Virus record (IMG/VR): IMGVR_UViG_3300042321_002425
Location: 1-49,964 of that record
Strand: one strand, 5' to 3'
Length of the DNA stretch: 49,964 nucleotides
From: a virus
Under the pieces are notes generated by a model. That model ran no database searches, had not been told where the DNA came from, and saw nothing but the letters and a program-made list of their open reading frames with translations. Shown one piece after another: positions 32,613-39,960 of this stretch (positions are counted from its first letter, which is position 1; each line of letters opens with the position of its first letter). The position numbers and the translations under genes are program-made.

Positions 32613-32637
32613 GAAAAAAGGGGGCCGAAGCCCCCTT
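32613..32637 (-). terminator. Rho-independent terminator after the major capsid gene
   Basis: On the minus strand AAGGGGGC-TTCG-GCCCCCTT followed by T's, with the same UUCG tetraloop style as 29350-29373. It sits immediately after the capsid gene, as expected for a very highly transcribed product. Confidence 0.9.
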
Positions 32638-32660
32638 GATCACTCCTCCCCGGAAGCCTA

Positions 32661-33713
32661 TCAGATCGTTCCGCCGAAGGGCGAGTTGACGATCAGTCGC
32701 ACCGCCGGAATCAGGCGAGATTCGGTGTACGCCAGGCTCCAGTTCGAGCCGGTAGCAAGTTGCGCGTTCGTCGGGTTGTCCTGGGTGGAGTTCCAGGAAG
32801 TGCCGGGAACGTGCTGAACCTGGTGGTAGTCCACAATCATGCCATCCTGCTTGGACGGAGCGTTGCGGGTCGGCTCGACTTCCATCGGGATCTGATCCCC
32901 CTCGCGCATCACGCCAAGACCGCAGATGTAGCAGACAAACTGCCGCTGCTGGCCACTGGTGCCGATGATAGGAAGTTGGTCGTCAACGATCACATTGAGG
33001 TTGTAAGCGTTGCCGATGAGCAACCTGGTATTCACGCCTCGACGATCGGCGTCGTAGGTGAGGAAGCCGAGCTGCTCCAGGTAGGCGGAACAGGCGGAAG
33101 GAATCACAAGGGTCGTGAGGTCCGACTGTCGTTCACCCAATCTGTAACGAGCCTCGATCACGTTCTCCACCGTCAGCCAGTTGGCGATAGTCGAGCCGGT
33201 CGTGACGGACTTGTTGAGACTGTGGACGGTGTTCAGGGGGCCGCCAGTGCCAAGCAGGCCCTCCATCTGAGAGATAAACTTCGTAGTGCGGAGTTTATCG
33301 ATGGCGGGAGCCATTTGCTCGCCGAGCACTTTCATGGGGTCTTCGCCGATCGCCAGCTTCGTCAGCTTGTCGATCGCAAACGCAAAGCCTCGGTGAGTGA
33401 TGGTCGCGTACTGCGTGCCAGCGGTGACCTTTTGGAACGTGAAGTGCCCCTCGCCGGACATGCCCCAGTTGTTACCAGAGGTCATCCGCTCCTCTACCGG
33501 GTTGAGCGGCCTGAAGAAGGGTGCCTCGATCCGGGTGCCGGTCGTGGACGAGAGCAGGGTATCCTCTCGGGCGACGATGCCGGACTTGATCATTCGAGAC
33601 TGCAGGAAGATTTCTTCCTGCAGGTATTGGGCGAACTCGCCAGACGTTGCAAGCCGCGTGAGACTTGCAACGTCGCCGGCAAAAGTGCCGCCCAGGTTGC
33701 CAAGGTAGGCCAC
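32661..33713 (-). CDS. Major capsid protein
   Basis: 350 aa, forming the head shell. MAYLGNLGGTFAGDVASLTR at the N-terminus and a body with VTAGTQYATITHRGFAFAID, TLVIPSACSAYLEQLGFLTY and AYTESRLIPAVRLIVNSPFG, typical of phage capsid subunits of the HK97 fold. No protease gene was seen; the scaffold gene upstream likely replaces a delta domain. The start is GTG 33713, preceded by a pyrimidine-rich TTCCTTCCA leader. Confidence 0.87.
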   Translation of the reverse strand: MAYLGNLGGTFAGDVASLTRLATSGEFAQYLQEEIFLQSRMIKSGIVAREDTLLSSTTGTRIEAPFFRPLNPVEERMTSGNNWGMSGEGHFTFQKVTAGTQYATITHRGFAFAIDKLTKLAIGEDPMKVLGEQMAPAIDKLRTTKFISQMEGLLGTGGPLNTVHSLNKSVTTGSTIANWLTVENVIEARYRLGERQSDLTTLVIPSACSAYLEQLGFLTYDADRRGVNTRLLIGNAYNLNVIVDDQLPIIGTSGQQRQFVCYICGLGVMREGDQIPMEVEPTRNAPSKQDGMIVDYHQVQHVPGTSWNSTQDNPTNAQLATGSNWSLAYTESRLIPAVRLIVNSPFGGTI

Positions 33714-33792
33714 TGGAAGGAAAGCAAAGGGTCGTGAATTGGCTTACACGGCCGCGCAGCAGCGGTGCTTTCGCTCGGGGCCTAGCGCAGCC

Positions 33793-34488
33793 TCACCCCT
33801 TGCCTTGCGCGGAGAGCGTCGCTTCCGCTTCGGCCATGAGCTTATCAGCAAGCTCAGGATTGTCAACTTTCAGCTTGATGCGCTGAGTAATGTTGCCCGT
33901 GAGCCATGGATTGCTGTCCGTGGAGGCACTGCCGGCAGCGGCGGCCCCAGGGGTGCTCTTTGCGCCCATGCCACCAGATCCGCCGGCAGGCTTGGCGTGG
34001 TAGGCCCACTCGGGATCCTGGCGGATCTTGGCCATCAGCTCACTCGCGGGGACCTCGATGCCCTTGAACTTCACGACGAGAACGTCATCGCGCAACTGAG
34101 CGCCTTCCCCGAAAAGCGTCCATAACTGCTTAGGTGCTTGGGCTTCTGCTCCTACAGCAGCAAGGAAGTCGGCCCTAGCCTTATCACGCTGACTTTTGGT
34201 CGTGATCTCCGTGATCTGAGTGTCCTTGGCCTTGAGTTGCTCGTGTAGCGCTTTAATCTGATCGCGTGCTTCGTTGAGCAACTCTTGCAGTTGCCCTTGT
34301 TCTTCCATCTCTTTTTGCTTGCGAGCTGCTTCAGCCGCTTCCATTTCGCTGATGCGGCTCTGAAGTTTCTTCTTCTCGTCCAAAACTTCCCCCTTCTTGC
34401 CATCCAGGGCATTCAGGCGCTGTTCAAGCTCTTCAGCCCTGGCGGCCTTGGCTTGCAGGTCGGCAATTTGTTCGGGAGTGAGCGACAT
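33793..34488 (-). CDS. Scaffold protein
   Basis: 231 aa. The N-terminal 110 residues are a strongly charged coiled coil (EELEQRLNALDGKKGEVLDE), followed by a Gly/Ser/Ala linker and a C-terminal NPWLTGNITQRIKLKVDNPE helix that would bind capsid subunits. Placement before the capsid gene supports a scaffolding role. ATG 34488 is preceded by CAAGCAACACC, related to the AAAGCNCACC leader. Confidence 0.75.
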   Translation of the reverse strand: MSLTPEQIADLQAKAARAEELEQRLNALDGKKGEVLDEKKKLQSRISEMEAAEAARKQKEMEEQGQLQELLNEARDQIKALHEQLKAKDTQITEITTKSQRDKARADFLAAVGAEAQAPKQLWTLFGEGAQLRDDVLVVKFKGIEVPASELMAKIRQDPEWAYHAKPAGGSGGMGAKSTPGAAAAGSASTDSNPWLTGNITQRIKLKVDNPELADKLMAEAEATLSAQGKG

Positions 34489-34505
34489 GGTGTTGCTTGA
34501 TGGAT

Positions 34506-34522
34506 GCGCTACAGTGTAGCGC
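34506..34522. promoter_or_regulatory. Palindromic divergent promoter/operator
   Basis: Perfect 8-bp arms GCGCTACA-g-TGTAGCGC lie 20 nt before the plus-strand gene at 34542 and 18 nt before the scaffold gene. Each arm contains a TACA.T-type -10, so this may be a shared promoter with an operator. Confidence 0.6.
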
Positions 34523-34541
34523 GTAGCCGCCAAAGCGCACC

Positions 34542-34892
34542 ATGGAAACCGCCAAGCCGAAAACTCCCGCTCCTGCTCCCGCGAAAGCCGCGCCAGTCGA
34601 ACAGCTCGGCACCGATCTCGCCAAGCAACGCGACATGCTTGCCGAGATCGAGCAGCGCGACAAGGAGATCGAGAGCCTGCGACAGCAACTTGCCGAGTGG
34701 AAGGGCGCCAAGGGCGAGCTGGCACGCGATGAGCTTGGCTCTCAGGTCGAGGTCGTCAACATTGCCGGTCTGGTGATGGAAAAGACAGTTTACCCTGACG
34801 GCGACTCCGACGTGCAAGTGCTGAGCGAGCCCCTTATTGATGCGGAGTTGATTCTCGCAACAAAAGCGCATCAACGTGCGCAGGGCTTCTGA
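34542..34892 (+). CDS. Coiled-coil protein inserted between head genes
   Basis: 116 aa with a Pro/Ala/Lys N-terminus, a coiled coil (AKQRDMLAEIEQRDKEIESL, about 27-46) and a C-terminal alpha/beta part (SQVEVVNIAGLVMEKTVYPD). It is the only plus-strand gene inside the head module, with its own palindromic promoter and a terminator overlapping the portal stop, so it is probably a separately expressed moron. Its ATG follows AAAGCGCACC, the leader shared with 4336 and 4732. Function unknown. Confidence 0.65.
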   Translation: METAKPKTPAPAPAKAAPVEQLGTDLAKQRDMLAEIEQRDKEIESLRQQLAEWKGAKGELARDELGSQVEVVNIAGLVMEKTVYPDGDSDVQVLSEPLIDAELILATKAHQRAQGF

Positions 34893-34905
34893 TTCTCGCC
34901 ATATC

Positions 34906-34940
34906 GCCCCTCGGTCAAGCGACTGGGGGGCTTTCGTTTG
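34906..34940 (+). terminator. Terminator after the coiled-coil gene
   Basis: Stem GCCCCTCGGTC/GACTGGGGGGC (two G-T wobbles) with an AAGC loop and a short T-rich tail. It covers the 3' end of the convergent portal gene. Confidence 0.7.
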
Positions 34941-36366
34941 CTTGCTGCTTTCGCATCGCCTCGCGTTTGGCCTGCTCCTTGAGCGCCTTGACCTGCGCAA
35001 CCAGCGTGGGGATGTCCATTTCTTCCGGGAGCCACTCGCCGCGAGCGAGAATCTTCATAAAGGCCTCTATCGGGAGCTGCCCCTTCTCCTCAAGATCGGA
35101 CAGCACGCTTACGTCCTGACCGAGCAGGCGATAGAAGTCAAAGTCACGATCAATGACAACTTTTGGGGCTTCCTTGCCATTGTAGTCAGAGGCCATGCGA
35201 AAAGCCTCGTTAAGGGCATTCTCAAGCTCTTGCGCCGTTACCGCAAGTACGCAGTTGGCCTGCTGTTGATCGATTCGCTTTGCATCAGCAGATTCAGCGA
35301 CAAACTTTTGCCCAAGCAGCTTTGTGACGCCAAGGTGCGAGATTTCGTTTTCGATGCGATCAAGCATTTCCGCTTGCGCAGCAAACGAACCCGCATCACA
35401 GGGCACCCAGTACGCTTTTGTGCCCGTATTCATTCTGATGCCATAGTTGACGCCAGTACCCGCTTCTCCGCCATCGTAGTCTTCAAGCACAAGCAATCCA
35501 ATCGCCGCGATATGCAGCGAGTGCAGCATGTCAGCAAGCCGGCGGTAGTGAGCGATGTTCAGGTGCGCGACATCAGCAAGCGGCGGAGTTGCACATCTGA
35601 ACCCTTCGCGTTGCGCGTAAATGTCAACTACGGGAATGTAGTCAAGATCGAACAGGCCAGTGTCAACAGCGAGCTTCTTATCTCCCTCGAATAGCTCGTA
35701 AGCGCCAGGAATGATAACACGAGCGGCAGGAGTGTACTCCTCACCGTATTCGCCGTCAGCAACTCTTCGCTCTTCTTCGTACCGCAGCATCGTCAACTTG
35801 GCGCCAGGGTTGTCATCCTCGCGTCGATGCCCGAGGTACTGCCAGGGATCGACAGGCACGAAATAAGGTTTCAGTGGTGACAGCTCATCAGCACCGCTAG
35901 TCGCTTGACGCCTTTCCGCGTCAACGATAAGAGTTGACATGCCATAAGCAAGCGCAGCCTCAAGCCTGCCAAGTGCAAACTGATCGAGCGACGTGCCATC
36001 GCCGTCCACATCCTTCCTGAACTCCTCCTCCCACCACGGATCACCACCTTCGAGCTTGATTCTGCGCCGCAGCACCATGCCCGCAGCGTTATGGATCAAG
36101 CGCTTTACGAATGGGGCAAGAACGCTCAGGTTGACGCGCTTTTGCCAGGGATCGTATTCTTTGCCGTCGGCGGTTTGTGTTTTCGCCTCTCGCGGCTCTC
36201 TCGGCAGGTAGACTTCCGCGTTGTTATGCAGATACTCCGTACCACTCGTAACAGCACGAATAATCTCCCATTTTTGGCGCATCCGAATAACAGTCGTATC
36301 CATGAAGAATGGAGACGCCTTATCATTGTAGTTTCGAGGCGTTAGCCTTACTCGGATGCTGCTCAT
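34915..36366 (-). CDS. Portal protein (DUF4055 type)
   Basis: 483 aa ring protein at the packaging vertex. It has the DUF4055 look: PWQKRVNLSVLAPFVKRLIH, GRLEAALAYGMSTLIVDAER, YFVPVDPWQYLGHRRED, then LADVAHLNIAHYRRLADMLH and DRIENEISHLGVTKLLGQ, with a charged C-terminal helix. It is transcribed away from the large terminase, 79 bp separating the two starts, which is unusual since the two are usually colinear. Confidence 0.85.
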   Translation of the reverse strand: MSSIRVRLTPRNYNDKASPFFMDTTVIRMRQKWEIIRAVTSGTEYLHNNAEVYLPREPREAKTQTADGKEYDPWQKRVNLSVLAPFVKRLIHNAAGMVLRRRIKLEGGDPWWEEEFRKDVDGDGTSLDQFALGRLEAALAYGMSTLIVDAERRQATSGADELSPLKPYFVPVDPWQYLGHRREDDNPGAKLTMLRYEEERRVADGEYGEEYTPAARVIIPGAYELFEGDKKLAVDTGLFDLDYIPVVDIYAQREGFRCATPPLADVAHLNIAHYRRLADMLHSLHIAAIGLLVLEDYDGGEAGTGVNYGIRMNTGTKAYWVPCDAGSFAAQAEMLDRIENEISHLGVTKLLGQKFVAESADAKRIDQQQANCVLAVTAQELENALNEAFRMASDYNGKEAPKVVIDRDFDFYRLLGQDVSVLSDLEEKGQLPIEAFMKILARGEWLPEEMDIPTLVAQVKALKEQAKREAMRKQQANESPPVA

Positions 36367-36417
36367 TGGCGTGCCGCGTTTGCCGGCAGCTTAGCTCATC
36401 TGAGGCACCAGGTAAAC

Positions 36418-36425
36418 GCTACAGT
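36418..36425 (+). promoter_or_regulatory. -10 promoter candidate for terminase
   Basis: CGCTACAGT lies about 20 nt before the terminase ATG (36446). It follows the CGCTAnnnT pattern seen at other phage promoters in this window. Confidence 0.4.
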
Positions 36426-36445
36426 CAGCTCACCGCCTACCCCCT

Positions 36446-37780
36446 ATGCCAGTCCAGACTGAATTGCGCCGGAGCGGCGACATTGTTGCCGGCAGGAATC
36501 AGCTATCGCTGAGGCCGGCCCAGGGCATGATCTTCAACGATCGCAGGCGCTTCCGCGTGGTCCTGGCGGGCCGGCGTGGTGGAAAGACGGTGCTCGGGGG
36601 CGTCGAGCTGCTTCGAGGGGCCGCTGAGGTGCCTGGGGTCTACTACTACGTCGCCCCTACCTATCGCATGGCGAAAGACATCGCCTGGGATACATACAAG
36701 AAGATCATCCCTGAGCGCTGGATTCGGAAGAAAAACGAGTCGAACCTGAGAATTGACCTGATAAACGGCAGCAGCATATACCTCAAGGGGTCGGAAGACC
36801 CCGACGCACTACGCGGCCCCGCGTTGAACGGAGTCGTGCTCGATGAGTGCGCGTTCCAGGAAGAGTACACCTGGCGTTCTGTCATTCGGCCGGCGTTGTC
36901 GGACAGGGGAGGCTGGGCGCTGTTTACTACCACTCCATCGCCGGAGGGTACTGCGGGATGGTTTTACGAAATGATCTTGCTGCTCAAGAATGCTGACCTC
37001 GCCGACCCAGGCCTTGAGCGCCTTGATCCGCAGCAATGGACGCTGTACGAGTACACGTCGCTGCAAGGCGGGAATATCCCATTGCACGAAATCGAAGAAG
37101 CTCGCAAAACACTCGCCAAGGACGTGTTCGAGCGCGAGTACGAAGCCAAGATTTTGTCGAACACGGGACTTGTTGTCTCTTGTTTTTCGATGCTCAACGT
37201 TGATTCGGCTGTCGAAGACGATCCCGAGCTACCGCTTTACGTCGGAATCGACTTTAATAACGACCCGCTGACCGCAATTTGTGCAAACATCGTCAGGGAA
37301 AGGGGAAAACCCAAAGAATTGCGCGTTTTCGCGGAAATGAACCTCAAAGGAGCGACGACATGGGATCTTGCTGAGCAACTTATCGACGTTTACGGCCTGA
37401 AGCGGCGTATTATCGCCTGCCCTGACCCTACGGGTAAGCGCAAACAGACATCCGGCGTCGGGGTGAGTGACTTACAGATCCTGCGCAAGGCTGGAATCGA
37501 GGTTTACGCCCCCGAGTCACCCTATACCACTGCCGACAAGATTCGCACCGTAAACGCAGCACTGCGCACAGCCGACGGGGAAGTACATACGAAGATTCAC
37601 TCAAGCTGCCGAGAGCTTATTAAGTCATTCAGGACGCTTGGATATGCCGAGGGTACGCGGATGCCAAACAAGAAACTAGGCGTCGACCATGCTTTCGACG
37701 CCTTCGGGTATCTCGTGCTTGGCAAGTTCAACCTGACAAAGGGCCTGAACGGCTCTCGAACCGAGCACATCATCTACTAA
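36446..37780 (+). CDS. terL: Terminase large subunit
   Basis: The packaging motor and nuclease, 444 aa. ATPase: Walker A GRRGGKTV (42-49), Walker B VVLDE (130-134), coupling motif in ALSDRGGWALFTTTPSPEG (150-168). Nuclease: GIDFNNDP (D269), ACPDPTG (D327) and VDHAFDAFGY (413-422, D418) complete the RNase H-like metal site. Length is typical. The ATG at 36446 has a pyrimidine-rich leader; a shorter start at codon 28 would lose the adenine-binding region. It overlaps the convergent zinc-ribbon gene by 4 nt at the stop. Confidence 0.95.
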   Translation: MPVQTELRRSGDIVAGRNQLSLRPAQGMIFNDRRRFRVVLAGRRGGKTVLGGVELLRGAAEVPGVYYYVAPTYRMAKDIAWDTYKKIIPERWIRKKNESNLRIDLINGSSIYLKGSEDPDALRGPALNGVVLDECAFQEEYTWRSVIRPALSDRGGWALFTTTPSPEGTAGWFYEMILLLKNADLADPGLERLDPQQWTLYEYTSLQGGNIPLHEIEEARKTLAKDVFEREYEAKILSNTGLVVSCFSMLNVDSAVEDDPELPLYVGIDFNNDPLTAICANIVRERGKPKELRVFAEMNLKGATTWDLAEQLIDVYGLKRRIIACPDPTGKRKQTSGVGVSDLQILRKAGIEVYAPESPYTTADKIRTVNAALRTADGEVHTKIHSSCRELIKSFRTLGYAEGTRMPNKKLGVDHAFDAFGYLVLGKFNLTKGLNGSRTEHIIY

Positions 37781-38058
37781 TTAGCTATATTTTCCAATTT
37801 TTCGGTGTTTTCGCGTGGGTCGCGCAGCCCAGTGACCTTGCCGCCGGGTGCGCTGCACGATTCTCTCGTGGCCCACATGATCCGCCAGCTTTCGACCGGG
37901 GATTCCGGTGGTTGGCTGGTGTAGATCGCCTTGCCGCAGCCCTCGCAGCGCCGCCTGCGCACCCATGTCCCGTCTTCGAGGCGGGAGGTTTGCACCACGC
38001 GAGAATCAGCAGTGCCGCAGCGCGGACACGTTACAGCGGCTGTGGAGGTCTTCTTCAT
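37777..38058 (-). CDS. NrdR-like zinc-ribbon protein
   Basis: 93 aa with CPRCG (11-15) and CEGCG (38-42) plus SRVVQTSRLEDGTWVRRRRC between them, matching the zinc ribbon that opens NrdR repressors. The ATP-cone domain of NrdR is absent, so this is a short zinc-ribbon DNA-binding protein of the type many phages carry. ATGA overlap with the upstream DUF6378-like gene. Confidence 0.75.
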   Translation of the reverse strand: MKKTSTAAVTCPRCGTADSRVVQTSRLEDGTWVRRRRCEGCGKAIYTSQPPESPVESWRIMWATRESCSAPGGKVTGLRDPRENTEKLENIAN

Positions 38059-38336
38059 CGTGCTGTCTTGCCGATGTCCAGGCGATCGGCGACGAGCTTG
38101 GCGTAGCCGGCGATGTCGAGCCAGCTATCGGAATAGTGCGGGTCTCCGGCGCCAATGCGGCCGAGCTTATGGCAGATCATGTCGATAGCTTCACTTTGAT
38201 CGGGCTCCAGGCTTTCGAGTTTCTGTGGTGACATGCTGTCAAAAATCAGCTTTTTCAGCTCTTGCGTCAAGCGAGCGTGTTCCATGAAGCTGCCATAGCG
38301 ACTCCCCCTCTCTTCAAGCGTTTTGTCAAGATCCAT
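38055..38336 (-). CDS. DUF6378-like phage protein
   Basis: 93 aa: LEERGSRYGSFMEHARLTQE, then SEAIDMICHKLGRIGAGDPH and SDSWLDIAGYAKLVADRL. This order (ERG.RYG.F..HA, M..KLGRI..GDP...DSW.DIAGYA.L) is the recognisable pattern of DUF6378, frequent in phages and of unknown function. ATG 38336 is used; an ATG at 38357 lies against a TAGGGT -10 (38361-38356) and so is unlikely. Confidence 0.75.
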   Translation of the reverse strand: MDLDKTLEERGSRYGSFMEHARLTQELKKLIFDSMSPQKLESLEPDQSEAIDMICHKLGRIGAGDPHYSDSWLDIAGYAKLVADRLDIGKTAR

Positions 38337-38385
38337 GACTTGTCTCGAAAGTTGCACCCTAGCTTACCACGGCCGGCGGGAGCAG

Positions 38386-38394
38386 TGCTACGAT
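38386..38394 (+). promoter_or_regulatory. Extended -10 promoter of the plus-strand cassette
   Basis: GGCGGGAGCAGTGCTACGAT (ending 38394) matches GGCGGGGGCGGTGCTATGAT (ending 38872) in 17 of 20 positions. It faces a minus-strand TAGGGT 28 nt away and begins the cassette. Confidence 0.55.
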
Positions 38395-38875
38395 GGTGGC
38401 TGTTAGCGGCAAGCTCGTGGCAAGGTCCATTTTTTACAGCACTCCGTCGGGCACGAAAAACTTTCTCGAAGCGACTTTAAGGCGCCGCAGGATTCTTGCC
38501 ACTGCTCGTCACAGCAAAAGCCTTCACCTTCATCTTGCTATCGCCGATGAGATTTCGCGCACGAAAGGCCGCACTGGTTCTGTGCCGCTAACACGCCAAG
38601 CGTTGGACATTGCAAAGGAAAGCCGAAACACACACGAGAAGCCGGGCCCTGGTTATATTATCGGCAAAGACGTGAATACGAACAAGATTCTTTTCGCAAA
38701 CGGAACCTCTGTCTCTTTTGTCGGACCTTGCCCGCTTTCTAATCTTTCTCGTCGTCACGGGTGGCCGACTCCCTCTTTCGCGGACCTTGCTTTTATTGAG
38801 TCATGCGAGAAGCGTCTTCGTGTGCGCTTGTCGCAAGCAGTCGAGCGTTACCGGCGGGGGCGGTGCTATGATTGA
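38393..38875 (+). CDS. Hypothetical protein, first gene of the ATPase cassette
   Basis: Up to 160 aa; the true start is uncertain because ATG 38393 overlaps the -10 box, so initiation may be at GTG 38417 (ARSIFYSTPSG) or another codon. Basic N-terminal region (LEATLRRRRILATARHS) and a C-terminal segment NLSRRHGWPTPSFADLAFIE that could be a small helical DNA-binding module. No family recognised. It ends 3 nt before the orphan terminase-like ATPase, suggesting co-function. Confidence 0.55.
   Translation: MVAVSGKLVARSIFYSTPSGTKNFLEATLRRRRILATARHSKSLHLHLAIADEISRTKGRTGSVPLTRQALDIAKESRNTHEKPGPGYIIGKDVNTNKILFANGTSVSFVGPCPLSNLSRRHGWPTPSFADLAFIESCEKRLRVRLSQAVERYRRGRCYD
38864..38872 (+). promoter_or_regulatory. 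Extended -10 promoter giving a leaderless transcript
   Basis: TGCTATGAT ends 6 nt before the ATG at 38879, so the expected transcription start coincides with the start codon. The upstream GGCGGGGGCGG is shared with the promoter at 38386. Confidence 0.55.
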
Positions 38876-38878
38876 TCC

Positions 38879-39448
38879 ATGAACAACCAACTCTTCGACC
38901 CGTTTTTGCTTGCGACCGATTGGCAGCTTGCGGTTCTTCAGGACTATCGCCGTTTTGCCATTGCAGCCGCTGGGAGGCGGCGTGGTAAAACTACTCTGGG
39001 AGTGCTCAGGCTCTGGATTGGCGCAGAAACGCGACCAGGGACTTACCTTTGTGTCGCGACCCGGCGCGACACGCTACTGGCTTGCTGGGATCGCTTTTTG
39101 GCTGTTATGCCGTTTCCCTGTCGGATCAATCGAGAAAATCTCTGTATTCATTTTGATAACGGTTCCAGGATTTATTTTGTAACCGAAGAAGCTGTGCTTG
39201 AAGGCAGTTGCAAGGGTTGGCAGATTGATGGTGTTGTTGTTGACGAGTTCTTTTTTTGCAAGCAAAAAGCGGGTTTAGCTATGGTACTTTTGCCGGCGTT
39301 GTCGGACAACGGAGGTTGGGCGCTGCTGACTGGCTCTGTCGGACAGGCAAGGCCTGCCACAGACCGCCTTCAACTGCTTTTGCGGATTGCTGTGATGCGG
39401 GCCGGGTTTGACTTGTCAAGTATCGGCATTTACGCTTACGGTAGTTGA
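38879..39448 (+). CDS. Orphan terminase-like ATPase without nuclease domain
   Basis: 189 aa corresponding to the ATPase half only of the large terminase. Walker A GRRRGKTT (32-39), a strand GTYLCVATRRDTLLACWDRF, then the HFDNGSRIYF block (91-100), Walker B VVVDE (119-123) and LLPALSDNGGWALLTGS (137-153), which aligns with the terminase's IRPALSDRGGWALFTTT. The nuclease is missing and the protein simply ends. It is not a decayed fragment: the frame is intact, the active-site residues are present and it has a promoter. Possible roles: regulatory or dominant-negative ATPase, or packaging specificity factor; all inference. Confidence 0.75.
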   Translation: MNNQLFDPFLLATDWQLAVLQDYRRFAIAAAGRRRGKTTLGVLRLWIGAETRPGTYLCVATRRDTLLACWDRFLAVMPFPCRINRENLCIHFDNGSRIYFVTEEAVLEGSCKGWQIDGVVVDEFFFCKQKAGLAMVLLPALSDNGGWALLTGSVGQARPATDRLQLLLRIAVMRAGFDLSSIGIYAYGS

Positions 39449-39451
39449 TCC

Positions 39452-39613
39452 ATGGAACGCCCCCTGTCCTACACGCCGGTCAAGTGCGACGGCAAGTCTG
39501 GGTGGAAGCTGCCGTACCCTTACGGCGTACTCCCGTCGAGTGGTAGTGTGGTTGCCATTGATCCGGCAGGGGTGACCCGCCTTGTCTCACGCAAGCTCAT
39601 CACTAAGCATTGA
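39452..39613 (+). CDS. Small protein of the ATPase cassette, 53 aa
   Basis: Begins 4 nt after the ATPase stop. The product MERPLSYTPVKCDGKSGWKL is followed by PYPYGVLPSSGSVVAIDPAG and a basic end (TRLVSRKLITKH). It looks like a compact beta protein. Its position gives a three-gene plus-strand cassette. No homologue recognised. Confidence 0.5.
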   Translation: MERPLSYTPVKCDGKSGWKLPYPYGVLPSSGSVVAIDPAGVTRLVSRKLITKH

Positions 39614-39614
39614 C

Positions 39615-39812
39615 ATGATCTTTACTATTTCTGACATTGGTGGGCAGATTGGGCCGCTTGCTTGGGCGAATAGCTGTGATTGCGCTTGGGGGACGGTATG
39701 GTTTTTTGGCAGAGAAAGTAGGTACTTAGTTGGGTTTTACAGAAACGCACCACTGCCCCCCTGTTCCTATGGAGCGTTGCAGAGCGAGGTGCGGGTGTGG
39801 GGTCGATGGTAA
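39615..39812 (+). CDS. Possible small protein, 65 aa
   Basis: Starts one base after the preceding stop (TGACATG). The product, MIFTISDIGGQIGPLAWANS and onward with Trp/Cys/Arg, is plausible but short and ends beside a tandem repeat. Could be a chance frame. Confidence 0.35.
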   Translation: MIFTISDIGGQIGPLAWANSCDCAWGTVWFFGRESRYLVGFYRNAPLPPCSYGALQSEVRVWGRW

Positions 39813-39871
39813 GCTGAGATATGAGGTGTGAGGTGGGTAGTAAGCTGAGATATGGGGTGTGAGGTGGGGGA
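39810..39871. repeat. Tandem repeat, two 31-bp units
   Basis: Unit beginning TAAGCTGAGATATGAGGTGT occurs twice (39810-39840, 39841-39871) with few differences. It lies at the end of the plus-strand cassette, where convergent transcription meets the minus-strand genes. Confidence 0.8.
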
Positions 39872-39960
39872 GGTATGGGCACCCGCCCCCGCGCACACGA
39901 AACTGCAACCCTACCCCGGCTCCTATAAGGAATCGAAGCAGGATTGCAGTGGTGAAAGTA
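39813..39960. other. Intergenic stretch at the cassette boundary
   Basis: Contains the tandem repeat and then G/C-rich low-complexity sequence, with no strong open frame or clear hairpin terminator. It separates plus and minus transcription units. Confidence 0.5.

Noticed and set aside
32760-33737. Plus-strand open frame of 325 codons over the capsid gene
   Set aside because: His/Arg/Gly-rich mirror of a strongly supported major capsid protein.
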